Shown: positions 15,710-23,274 of the stretch, piece by piece
How positions within the stretch are numbered: position 1 is the stretch's first letter
Layout: each line of letters starts with the position of its first letter
NCBI GenBank assembly: GCA_023230565.1
Contig: JALNXD010000001.1
Location: 248,001 to 312,000 of the forward strand
Direction: 5' to 3'
Source of the DNA: Syntrophales bacterium
GTDB lineage: Bacteria; Desulfobacterota; Syntrophia; Syntrophales; UBA2210
DNA length: 64,000 nucleotides
Translations under genes and position numbers: made by a program
Notes under the pieces: model-generated
Databases searched by the model: none
What the model was told of the DNA's origin: nothing
The model's input: only the letters and a program-made list of their open reading frames with translations

Positions 15710-16852
15710 TCATAGATAATTAAGCACAACAGCAAAAATGGAATCGGCCAGCACAATCAAAAAGATGGCCGATACGACAGCCGATGTTGTCGCTGCGCCT
15801 ACTCCTTCGGCGCCCCGTTTCACTTGTAACCCTCTGTGGCAACCAATTCCTGCAATTAATCCTGCAAATACCACTGATTTCACAACACCTGTGGCAATAT
15901 CCCCAATCGATATACTGGCCGCTGTTTGGTCGACATAAGAACCCACAGTGAGGTCAAGACCCAAGACCCCGACTACCAGCCCGCCTGTTAAGCCGAAAAG
16001 GTCTGCATACAGGCAAAGAAGCGGTACCGCTATGAGTGCTGCCATTATTCTGGGCACAGCCAGAAATTCTACCGGGTCAAATCCCATCGTAGAAAGCGCA
16101 TCCAGTTCTTCATTTACCGCCATTGTCCCTATTTCAGCGGCAAAGGCCGATCCCGATCGCCCGGCCACTATTATTGCCGTCATGAGCGGCGCCAATTCCT
16201 TTACCATGGCAATTCCAACCAGCGAGGCAACAAAAATATTTCCGCCGATGAGTTTTAGCTGCAGCGAAGACATGAAAGCGATAATGAGTCCTACAAGAAA
16301 GCTTATCAGTCCGACAATTGGAAGTCCCTCTACACCTGATTTTTCTATGTAGTGCATCACATCTCTCCACCTGATCGATCCGGGACGTGCGATGCACTTG
16401 AAAAAAGAAATCAGTATCGTACCCAGAAAATTCATAAGAAGATATGCGTCACGTAATACTTCAAGAGATGCTTTCCCGATTCTTGAAAAAACGCTTACAG
16501 ATTCATCCTTTTTTTTCGTCGACACCAAAAAAGCGGTTTCATCAAGAAGAGAGATAATGTTCTGACATTCCTTCGTCAGATTCAACAAGCTGAGAGAAAT
16601 TGAACGGTCAGCCATTTCTCTCTGTAATTTCAGCAACATCATAGCACCGGCACTATCCAGTGCTTCAATGCCTCCGAGATCAATTATTACTCCTTGCACA
16701 TTCTGGTTTTCGGTCTGTGATTTCACCTTCGCCATTACTTCATCTATCGTATTGAGTAAAAGAGAACCGAAAATAAATATTTTCAGCTCGCCTTTTTTTT
16801 CGTAGGCGCTTGTGACCGTTACGTGAGGAATGGTATCTTTTACTGCTTTCAT
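15710..16852 (-). CDS. MlaE-type permease with N-terminal STAS domain
   Basis: About 380 residues. Residues 20-115 form a STAS (anti-sigma antagonist-like) domain with GVIIDLGGIEALDSAGAMMLLKL, where the SAG corresponds to the conserved Ser site. The C-terminal 250 residues are the MlaE permease domain (VEGLPIVGLISFLVGLIIAF, KELAPLMTAIIVAGRSGSAFAAEIGTM). In E. coli the STAS protein MlaB is separate; here it is fused. I chose the ATG at 16852; a TTG 12 codons upstream is possible. First gene of the operon that continues with the ATPase, MCE protein and lipoprotein. Confidence 0.9.
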   Translation of the reverse strand: MKAVKDTIPHVTVTSAYEKKGELKIFIFGSLLLNTIDEVMAKVKSQTENQNVQGVIIDLGGIEALDSAGAMMLLKLQREMADRSISLSLLNLTKECQNIISLLDETAFLVSTKKKDESVSVFSRIGKASLEVLRDAYLLMNFLGTILISFFKCIARPGSIRWRDVMHYIEKSGVEGLPIVGLISFLVGLIIAFMSSLQLKLIGGNIFVASLVGIAMVKELAPLMTAIIVAGRSGSAFAAEIGTMAVNEELDALSTMGFDPVEFLAVPRIMAALIAVPLLCLYADLFGLTGGLVVGVLGLDLTVGSYVDQTAASISIGDIATGVVKSVVFAGLIAGIGCHRGLQVKRGAEGVGAATTSAVVSAIFLIVLADSIFAVVLNYL

Positions 16853-17179
16853 GTCAAATCCAGCGGCTTGCAAGCCTTTTATAAACAATTTCAGCTACTT
16901 TTTGCCAATAAAATTTTATGAAAACATCAATTTAATATTGTACATTATTTTTACCTGCCGGAAAAACATTTGTATATTTTCAAAGGACAAAGACGTTCAT
17001 CTTTTCGAACAGTTCAATCAGGATATATAATATTTATGACCATTTTCAATACCTTATATTCTGGCATGGCTATTGCGATATGTATCGTGCGTATCAGTAG
17101 AATAATCATATGGTTACTACAAGACAGAATTGTCAACAACTGTAATTGTCAACTATTCGCCAAGAAAGGTGGGAAGCGT
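16853..17179. other. 327-base divergent promoter region with a direct repeat
   Basis: It lies between the divergent permease operon and the KH-domain gene. AATTGTCAAC occurs twice (17128-17137 and 17144-17153), 16 bases apart. On the minus strand each copy gives a TTGACA-like -35 box, but no good -10 follows. Two or three helical turns between operator half-sites would be needed for cooperative regulator binding; one and a half turns is seen, so the role is uncertain. No gene is visible. Confidence 0.35.
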
Positions 17180-17473
17180 ATGCCTGGATTTTCAACAATG
17201 GATTCATTTACTTTGAAAAACTTTGGTTCCGGAAAAGGCGAAATGCAAACGCTGGTTATGCGCATAGCACAAGCTCTGGTCGACAACCCACAAATGGTCG
17301 ATGTAAAAGAATTCAGAGAAGGGCGGATCACAGTCTTAACCTTGAAAGTATCCAAAGAAGATGTGGGTAAAGTTATCGGTAAAAACGGCAACACCGTCTC
17401 TGCAATGAGGACGATCATACAGGCCGCCTCTGTCAAAAACAATACAAAAACATTGCTCGAAATTATGGAATAA
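17180..17473 (+). CDS. KH-domain RNA-binding protein (KhpA-like)
   Basis: 97 residues with a single KH fold: VDVKEF-EGRITVLTLKVSKEDVGKVIGKNGNTVSAMRTII. The GKNG loop is the nucleic-acid-binding G-x-x-G signature. KhpA proteins are small RNA chaperones that often pair with KhpB. The usual length is about 75-80; here about 20 extra residues precede the first helix. The ATG at 17180 follows AAGGTGGG at about 6 bases. An internal ATG before QTLVMRIAQAL also has a purine-rich SD and would give the standard size. It stands alone rather than in the usual rpsP-trmD neighbourhood. Confidence 0.85.
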   Translation: MPGFSTMDSFTLKNFGSGKGEMQTLVMRIAQALVDNPQMVDVKEFREGRITVLTLKVSKEDVGKVIGKNGNTVSAMRTIIQAASVKNNTKTLLEIME

Positions 17474-17637
17474 GATACGTGCCAGCACAGCACACATTTT
17501 TGTATATTGGCTCCATGGATCAAAGTTAAATTTTCTGAAACACAAACACTCGATGGTGCGGCTTTTTTCTTTTACTCTTCCATCCTTAATAAAATAGTGT
17601 ATACTGGCGTTATCGTCAAAGAGAAGGAGGACTGCCC

Positions 17638-18357
17638 ATGCCAGATGAAATCAAGGCAGGATGTGCTCGGCCGACCGGAGGACCTGTAGGTGAAAGCAAA
17701 AAAGAAACACCTTACCAGGAAGAATCCATCACAAAGGAGACAGCAGCTATGATCAAAGTTGGAAGGAAGGCACCGGATTTTACAGCACCGGCATATTTTC
17801 AAGGTAAGTTTATTAATATTCAATTATCGGAATATCTCGGAAAATGGGTTGTTCTCTGCTTTTACCCTGGTGATTTTACCTTCGTCTGAGCAACGGAAAT
17901 TTCGGCAGTTGCCGAAAAATTTCCTGAGTTCCAGAATTTGGGAGTTGAAGTATTATCGATGAGCATAGATAGTGTCTTTGTCCATAAGATGTGGAATGAT
18001 AATGAGCTGTCAAAAATGGTGAAAGGAGGTGTTCCTTTCCCTATGTTATCGGATGCAGGAGGAAAAGTGGGATCAGTGTATGGTATTTATGATGAAGATG
18101 CCGGTGTGGAAACCAGGGGCAGGTTCATAATTGATCCGGACGGCATTGTACAGGGATTTGAAGTACTCACGCCTCCGGTAGGTAGAAATGTTAATGAATC
18201 TTTACGGCAGATTCAGGCATTTCAATTAGTTAGAAAAAGCAAGGGGACGGAGGCAACCCCTTCCGGATGGCGGCCCGGAAAGATGACACTGAAACCAGGC
18301 CCGGATCTGGTCGGCAGGGTATGGGAAGTGTGGAAAACGGAAATGGCCTTTGATTAA
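17638..18357 (+). CDS. Selenocysteine-containing peroxiredoxin (in-frame UGA at the peroxidatic position)
   Basis: 239 residues when the TGA at 17887-17889 is read as selenocysteine. The context is GDFTFV-U-ATE, while AhpC/Prx1-type enzymes have DFTFVC-PTE, so UGA (codon 84) replaces exactly the peroxidatic cysteine that attacks hydroperoxides. Flanking family motifs are VGRKAPDFTAPA (about 41-52), GKWVVLCFYPGDF and RGRFIIDPDGI (160-170). The canonical resolving cysteine (E-x-CP-x-W) is replaced by Thr207 (EATPSGW), and the only cysteines are Cys9 and Cys74, so it would act as a 1-Sec enzyme needing an external thiol, or use Cys9. An SD, GAGAAGGAGG, precedes the chosen ATG. A second ATG at 17749 (MIKVG) also has AAAGGAGA and would yield a form without Cys9. 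TATACT at 17600 may be the -10 box. A terminator follows. Confidence 0.93.
17887..17924 (+). promoter_or_regulatory. SECIS-like hairpin directly after the peroxiredoxin UGA
   Basis: Five bases after the UGA a hairpin begins: GGAAATTT (17895-17902) pairs with AAATTTCC (17917-17924), then CGGC (17903-17906) with GCCG (17911-17914), with a two-A bulge on the 3' side and the tetraloop AGTT. The loop guanosine is 18 bases past the UGA, inside the spacing expected for bacterial SelB recognition. It is coding sequence as well, so its 12 base pairs are unlikely by chance. Confidence 0.8.
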
Positions 18358-18394
18358 ACTGCCTGCTGACAGACAAAAATCCTGGTAGATGGCA

Positions 18395-18428
18395 AGAAGC
18401 TCTCTGTGCGAAGAGAGCTTCTTTTTTT
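18395..18428 (+). terminator. Intrinsic terminator after the peroxiredoxin gene
   Basis: AGAAGCTCTCT (18395-18405) pairs perfectly with AGAGAGCTTCT (18412-18422) around a 6-base loop and is followed by a run of T. It isolates the peroxiredoxin transcript from the next gene. Confidence 0.88.
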
Positions 18429-18443
18429 CAGAATGAAAACCTG

Positions 18444-19550
18444 ATGTGGTTCAATTGCAATTACAACTTTAAATCTGCCGATTTTTCAGCAACACACGAA
18501 AATGGGATTGCTGTCGTCAAAACTTTTTTATTATTTTTTCTTTGCTTCTTTTTCATATTTCGGACTCCCGCCTTCGGAGATGAAGTACAAAATTCCTGGA
18601 CGTTCAGCCTTTATATAGAAAATGATACATTTACCAACACAGACCGGCATTATACGAATGGAATCAAATTAACCTGGATTTCACCTGATCTCACCAGTTA
18701 TGCACAAGGTGATACACTTCCAGGCTGGGCACTTCATTTAGTGCAGATGCTCCCTTTTATCAATGAAAAAGGACTTCAGCGGAATATAGCGTTAAGTATT
18801 GGACAAAATATGTATACCCCGGAAGACACCGGGCGTACTGATCTGATTGTCAATGACAGACCTTATGCAGGCTGGACGTATGGAAGCATCTCCCTTCACA
18901 GCAAAAATGACAGGCGCCTCGATTCATTCGAATTGCAGGCAGGCATGATAGGGCCCCAATCATATGCCGGTAAGACCCAGAACCTGTGGCATGATATTAT
19001 AGGGGTTGCAAAACCCAAAGGCTGGGAAAATCAGATCAAAAATGAACCCGGACTTGCTTTCATCTACGAACGAAAGTTGAGAACGCTACGCGTTGAAAAT
19101 GGAGATGGACTGGGATTCGACATGATAGCCCATTTGGGCGCTTCTTTGGGAAATGTATATACCTACGGCAATTTAGGATTCGAAACCAGGTTTGGTTTAA
19201 ATATTCCCCTCGATTTCGGAACAGGACTTATTCGTCCCGCCGGCAGTACAAATGCACCCGTTGAGCGTAGCGGTCCCGGGTCTTCGCAAGAACAGACTGA
19301 TTTCGGCCTTTATCTTTTCATCGCAGCGGAAGGAAGGGCTGTCGCACGGGACATTTTTCTTGAAGGCAATACTTTTACTTCAAGTCACAGCGTGGACAAA
19401 AATCCTTTCGTTGCGGATTTAACAGCCGGCCTGAGCATGATCGCCGGTCCTTTCAAGATTTCTTATGCATATGTCTATAGAACGAAAGAATTCGAAGAGC
19501 AGAGGGATGGGCATGCATTCGGATCTATTACACTTTCCTTCACCTATTAA
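18444..19550 (+). CDS. LpxR-like outer membrane lipid A deacylase (DUF2219)
   Basis: 368 residues. After an N-terminal hydrophobic signal region (FLLFFLCFFFIFRTPAFG, about 27-45) the mature start WTFSLYIENDTFTNTDRHYTNGIKL matches the first strand of LpxR beta-barrels, where the Asn-Asp pair (END) is part of the active site. NDRPYAGWTYGSISL, LWHDIIG (catalytic-type His) and the ending FGSITLSFTY with its aromatic terminus also fit. LpxR removes the 3'-acyloxyacyl chain of lipid A in the outer membrane. The real start is uncertain: the signal peptide would be more typical if translation began about 20 codons later, but no ATG or GTG with an SD is present there. Confidence 0.85.
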   Translation: MWFNCNYNFKSADFSATHENGIAVVKTFLLFFLCFFFIFRTPAFGDEVQNSWTFSLYIENDTFTNTDRHYTNGIKLTWISPDLTSYAQGDTLPGWALHLVQMLPFINEKGLQRNIALSIGQNMYTPEDTGRTDLIVNDRPYAGWTYGSISLHSKNDRRLDSFELQAGMIGPQSYAGKTQNLWHDIIGVAKPKGWENQIKNEPGLAFIYERKLRTLRVENGDGLGFDMIAHLGASLGNVYTYGNLGFETRFGLNIPLDFGTGLIRPAGSTNAPVERSGPGSSQEQTDFGLYLFIAAEGRAVARDIFLEGNTFTSSHSVDKNPFVADLTAGLSMIAGPFKISYAYVYRTKEFEEQRDGHAFGSITLSFTY

Positions 19551-19565
19551 TAAAGGAAATGCACG

Positions 19566-21047
19566 TTATTCAACACTCCAGATTGTTCCTTGCGAGCTGT
19601 CTCTGAGCACCACCCCTTTTTTTCTTAATTCTTCTCGGATACTATCTGCTTTTTCCCATTGTTTCTCCTGCCGGGCCACATTGCGCGCGTGAATAAGTCC
19701 TTCAATCGTATCTCTGTCCAGGTCTCGCTTACCTGCTTCCCGCCTGCGGTCCTGCTCAAAATAGGAAACTGGATCATCAAGAAAAAGCCCCAAGACTTTC
19801 CCCACTTCCCTGATATATCGTTTTGCCGAATCTAATACAAACATTGATTCCGCATCGGGAATAAATTCTTTATCCGATATATAGGCATTTACAAGCCTGA
19901 TAGTATCGAAAATGTAACCTATGGCACGCGCAGTGTTGAAATCATCATCCATCGCTTTTACAAAGCGTTCCGGGAGAAAATCGATTCTTTTTAAATATTT
20001 TTCGTTAATACCGGACAAATTTTTTTCTGACAATCCATCAAATGACCCATTCCGGCTTTTCATTTCTTCAATATTCTTTAATGTACTGTAAAATCTTTCC
20101 ATTCCTCCACGGGCAAAGCGAAGCGCTTCATCGGAAAAATCTATAACACTCCTGTAATGGCTCTGAAGGATAAAAAGTCTCACGACCTCAGGATGATATT
20201 TTTTCAGCACATCTTTGACAGTATAGAAATTCCCCAGAGATTTCGACATCTTTTCGCTCGAGATCTTTATGAAGCCATTATGGATCCAATAACGGGCGAA
20301 CGGTTTATCGGTTGCTCCTTCTGCCTGGGCAATTTCATTTTCATGGTGCGGAAAAATGAGATCCTCGCCTCCACCATGAATATCAAAGGTTTCGCCCAGA
20401 TAGCGCTGACTCATTACGGAACATTCTATATGCCAGCCCGGACGTCCTCTCCCCCAGGGGCTATCCCACCAGGGCTCTCCTTTCTTACTTGCTTTCCAAA
20501 GTACAAAATCGAAAGGATTTTTCTTCTTTTCATCTACTTCAATACGGGCACCCGCCATCATATCGTTGAGAGTTCTGCCGGAAAGTTTTCCATATCCATT
20601 GAATTTATCGACTGAGTAAAAAACATCTCCATTGACGCAGTAGGCCAGCCCGGCTTCAATAAGCCGGGCTATCATTCTGATCATCCCTTTTATGTTTTCT
20701 GTCGCCCGCGGGGTTACGGTTGGCCTTATCAAACCCAGGGCATCCATATCTTCATTATGTTCCTTTATATACCGTTCCGCTATTTCAGCAATATCCTTCC
20801 CTTCGGCATTGGCCTTTGCAATTATCTTATCATCCACATCAGTGAAATTTTTGACATAGGTAACATTAAAGCCTCTGTAGCGCAGATACCGGTAAATAAC
20901 ATCAAAAACAATTGCCGATCGAGCGTGACCTATGTGACATTCGTCATAGGCAGTAATACCGCAACAGTACATACCCACCTTACCTTCTTCAAGTGGTGTA
21001 AATACTTCTTTTTTCTTACTCAGCGTATTGTAAATTTGAAGTGACAT
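19566..21047 (-). CDS. cysS: Cysteinyl-tRNA synthetase
   Basis: 493 residues, class I synthetase that charges tRNA-Cys. The HIGH-type motif is ECHIGHARSA (about 37), with the zinc-ligand cysteine in YCCGITAY just before it; the zinc-site segment WHIECSVM and GGEDLIFPHHENEIAQ follow, and KMSKSLGN is the KMSKS loop near 268. The C-terminal helical domain ends QGTIWSVE. Convergent with lpxR, with only 15 bases between the two stop codons. It is upstream of no obvious operon partner. Confidence 0.97.
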   Translation of the reverse strand: MSLQIYNTLSKKKEVFTPLEEGKVGMYCCGITAYDECHIGHARSAIVFDVIYRYLRYRGFNVTYVKNFTDVDDKIIAKANAEGKDIAEIAERYIKEHNEDMDALGLIRPTVTPRATENIKGMIRMIARLIEAGLAYCVNGDVFYSVDKFNGYGKLSGRTLNDMMAGARIEVDEKKKNPFDFVLWKASKKGEPWWDSPWGRGRPGWHIECSVMSQRYLGETFDIHGGGEDLIFPHHENEIAQAEGATDKPFARYWIHNGFIKISSEKMSKSLGNFYTVKDVLKKYHPEVVRLFILQSHYRSVIDFSDEALRFARGGMERFYSTLKNIEEMKSRNGSFDGLSEKNLSGINEKYLKRIDFLPERFVKAMDDDFNTARAIGYIFDTIRLVNAYISDKEFIPDAESMFVLDSAKRYIREVGKVLGLFLDDPVSYFEQDRRREAGKRDLDRDTIEGLIHARNVARQEKQWEKADSIREELRKKGVVLRDSSQGTIWSVE

Positions 21048-21132
21048 TCCATCTCCGGATAAATAAAACGTAATTCCAGCCTCCGGTTAACTTTTCCCTT
21101 TCTGTCATAGGTCTGAATTGAGCTAACAGGAA

Positions 21133-22170
21133 TTACGGGAAGAGCGGCATGAGATGGAGACCGGAGTTCTCCGGAATACCGCAGATCAGATTCATATTCT
21201 GAATTGCCTGACCGGCAGCTCCCTTGATCAGGTTATCTATCGCCGAAATCACAATAACGCGACCTGTTCGCTCATCGACTTTAATGCCGATATCGCACAT
21301 ATTTGATCCTCTAACCGAGGCTACATTCGGCAAGACACCTTCTTCGCATACTCGTATAAAAGGTTCCGATTCATAAAATTCATGATAATAATTTACTATT
21401 TCGGCTGTTGTCAGTCTCTTTTGAAGCGTTCCATAAATAGTACTCAATATCCCGCGATCGATAGGGATCAAATGCGGCGTGAAAAGAACTGAAACATCTT
21501 TCCCTGCCAGGATTCCCACTTCCTGTTCAATTTCCGGCGTGTGCCTGTGAGATCCTGCTTTATATGCTTTAAAACCTTCATTGACTTCGCAAAAAAGCGA
21601 AGACATCTGCAGCTCACGCCCGGCCCCGCTTACACCCGACTTGGAATCGGCAATAATCGATGCGGGTTCTACCAAACCTCGCGTCAGTAAAGGAGCCAGT
21701 CCCAAAATAATGCTGGTGGGATAGCAGCCCGGATTCGCTACAAGCCGCGCGTTTCTGATATTCTCCCGATATAATTCGGGAAGCCCGTATACGGCTTCTG
21801 AAATCAGATTTGGTGAAGTATGTTTTACATACCATTTTTCATAAATGTCGACGTTTTTTAACCGATAATCCGCGCTCAGATCGATGACCTTTTTCCCTGC
21901 ATCGAGAAAGACAGGTACCGCTCTCATTGCCTCGCCATGGGGCACTGCCAAAAACACTATATCGCAAAGGGAAGCTATTTTTTCCGGAAGTGCATCGGCA
22001 AACACATGATTGGTTATTTTTTCCAAATGAGGGTAGACTTTTGAAACCTTAACATCCTTATATTTTCTGGAAGTTACTGCTGTCACCTCTATGTCGGATC
22101 GGGGAATCAGCAACCTCATTAATTCTTGTCCTGTATACCCGCTCGCCCCGTAAATACCCACTTTTATCAT
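21133..22170 (-). CDS. argC: N-acetyl-gamma-glutamyl-phosphate reductase
   Basis: 345 residues, NADPH-dependent third enzyme of arginine synthesis. GASGYTGQELMRLL (9-22) is the dinucleotide-binding loop and VANPGCYPTSIIL carries the catalytic cysteine. GSHRHTPEIEQE and HLIPIDRGILSTIYG are conserved family blocks. It starts 14 bases after the terminator of the rplM-rpsI operon, so read-through may supply expression; no separate promoter was seen. No other arg genes are in the window. Confidence 0.97.
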   Translation of the reverse strand: MIKVGIYGASGYTGQELMRLLIPRSDIEVTAVTSRKYKDVKVSKVYPHLEKITNHVFADALPEKIASLCDIVFLAVPHGEAMRAVPVFLDAGKKVIDLSADYRLKNVDIYEKWYVKHTSPNLISEAVYGLPELYRENIRNARLVANPGCYPTSIILGLAPLLTRGLVEPASIIADSKSGVSGAGRELQMSSLFCEVNEGFKAYKAGSHRHTPEIEQEVGILAGKDVSVLFTPHLIPIDRGILSTIYGTLQKRLTTAEIVNYYHEFYESEPFIRVCEEGVLPNVASVRGSNMCDIGIKVDERTGRVIVISAIDNLIKGAAGQAIQNMNLICGIPENSGLHLMPLFP

Positions 22171-22183
22171 GCTTCACCTAATC

Positions 22184-22205
22184 AAAAAGGGGGGCAAAGC
22201 CCCCC
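22184..22205 (-). terminator. Intrinsic terminator of the rplM-rpsI operon
   Basis: On the minus strand GGGGGGC, a three-base loop TTT and GCCCCCC are followed by TTTTTGATT. It lies 17 bases past the rpsI stop. Confidence 0.9.
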
Positions 22206-22221
22206 TCGTTCAGTATCTTCA

Positions 22222-22614
22222 CTATCGTTTCGAATACTGGAATCGTTTACGCGCCCCTGGCTGACCATATTTCTTGCGTTCTTTGATTCTGGCGTCTCTT
22301 GTAAGAAAACCTGCTTTTTTAAGAATAGATTTCATTTCTTCATCGTATTCGACCAGTGCTTTTGATATTCCGTGTTTCACGGCACCCGCCTGACCGGTGA
22401 TACCCCCGCCTTTTACATTAATGAAAAAATCAAATTTATCATTTGTCTGAGTAATTTCAAGAGGCTGATGAATTAATCGCTTCAATGTTTCCAGACCGAA
22501 ATAGTCATCCAAATTCCTCTTGTTCACAATGAATTCGCCGTTACCCTCAGCCATCCATACTCGTGCAACGGCTGACTTTCTTTTTCCCGTTGCATAGTAC
22601 CTCTTTTGAACCAT
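22222..22614 (-). CDS. rpsI: 30S ribosomal protein S9
   Basis: 130 residues. YYATGRRKSAVARVW-like start (YYATGKRKSAVARVWM), GGGITGQAGAVKHGISKAL in the middle, and the basic C-terminal tail ending in KYGQPGARKRFQYSKR, whose last Lys-Arg reaches the P-site tRNA in the 30S subunit. It follows rplM by 27 bases, the usual gene pair. Confidence 0.98.
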   Translation of the reverse strand: MVQKRYYATGKRKSAVARVWMAEGNGEFIVNKRNLDDYFGLETLKRLIHQPLEITQTNDKFDFFINVKGGGITGQAGAVKHGISKALVEYDEEMKSILKKAGFLTRDARIKERKKYGQPGARKRFQYSKR

Positions 22615-22641
22615 AGTCGTCCTCTTTCTTCATCGTCACAT

Positions 22642-23073
22642 TTACATTATTTCCAGCTTTTCGGGACGCTGCGCTTCATGCGGATGCTCGCTGCCCCTGT
22701 AAACTTTCAGCTTTTTAAGCATTTGTCTTCCGAGACTGTTCTTCGGCAGCATACCTTTTACCGCAAATTTTAATACCGCCTCTGGATCTTGATCAAGGAG
22801 TTCCTTTGCGCTTGTTGTTTTCAATCCCCCCGGATACCCGCTGTGACGATAATATTTCTTATCAGTAAGCTTTTTACCTGTCAGAACTATTTTTTCGGCA
22901 TTCACTACTACAATGAAATCTCCTGTATCGATATGAGGGGTATAGACTGGATGGTGCTTGCCCCTCAGCCTCTTGGCTATTTCACTGGCAAGCCGCCCCA
23001 AAACCTGTCCATCGGCGTCAACTAGACGCCACGTTTCGGATATATCTTTCTTTTTTGCGCTGTAAGTTTTCAT
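22642..23073 (-). CDS. rplM: 50S ribosomal protein L13
   Basis: 143 residues of normal length, with LGRLASEIAKRLRGKHHPVYTPHIDTGD and GMLPKNSLGRQMLKKLKVY, diagnostic for L13. An early assembly protein of the 50S subunit. The transcript should begin about 30 bases upstream at the promoter described next. Confidence 0.98.
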   Translation of the reverse strand: MKTYSAKKKDISETWRLVDADGQVLGRLASEIAKRLRGKHHPVYTPHIDTGDFIVVVNAEKIVLTGKKLTDKKYYRHSGYPGGLKTTSAKELLDQDPEAVLKFAVKGMLPKNSLGRQMLKKLKVYRGSEHPHEAQRPEKLEIM

Positions 23074-23108
23074 GTTCCACCATACGATCTCATTAAAACT
23101 GAAGGCGT

Positions 23109-23137
23109 AACCTATGAAATTAATGCCAGTTTGTCAA
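23109..23137 (-). promoter_or_regulatory. Sigma-70 promoter of rplM-rpsI
   Basis: On the minus strand TTGACA (23137-23132) and TAGGTT (23114-23109) are separated by exactly 17 bases. The -35 box is perfect. Transcription would start about 28 bases before the rplM ATG. Confidence 0.75.
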
Positions 23138-23170
23138 GCGAAAAAAATTGTGTGTCAGGAGCAAATAATA

Positions 23171-23233
23171 TGTCCGGAGTTCTCGCACGTAATCTGTCCG
23201 GCTACGGACAGAGATGCTACAGAGATCCGGACA
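23171..23233. repeat. Nested inverted repeats built on TGTCCG
   Basis: An outer pair TGTCCGGA (23171-23178) and TCCGGACA (23226-23233) encloses a perfect 7-bp hairpin CTGTCCG-GCTA-CGGACAG (23194-23211). The region lies between the end of lptD and the rplM promoter. There is no T-run, so it may be an operator or an mRNA-stabilising structure rather than a terminator. Confidence 0.5.
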
Positions 23234-23274
23234 CCATTTATCGACAATAAAAGTGAAAAAAATCCTGTTTCCGA

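Noticed and set aside
17890..18357. Second half of the peroxiredoxin as an independent gene starting at a TTG
   Set aside because: There is no SD, the product would start inside the catalytic helix, and the family alignment runs straight across the TGA.
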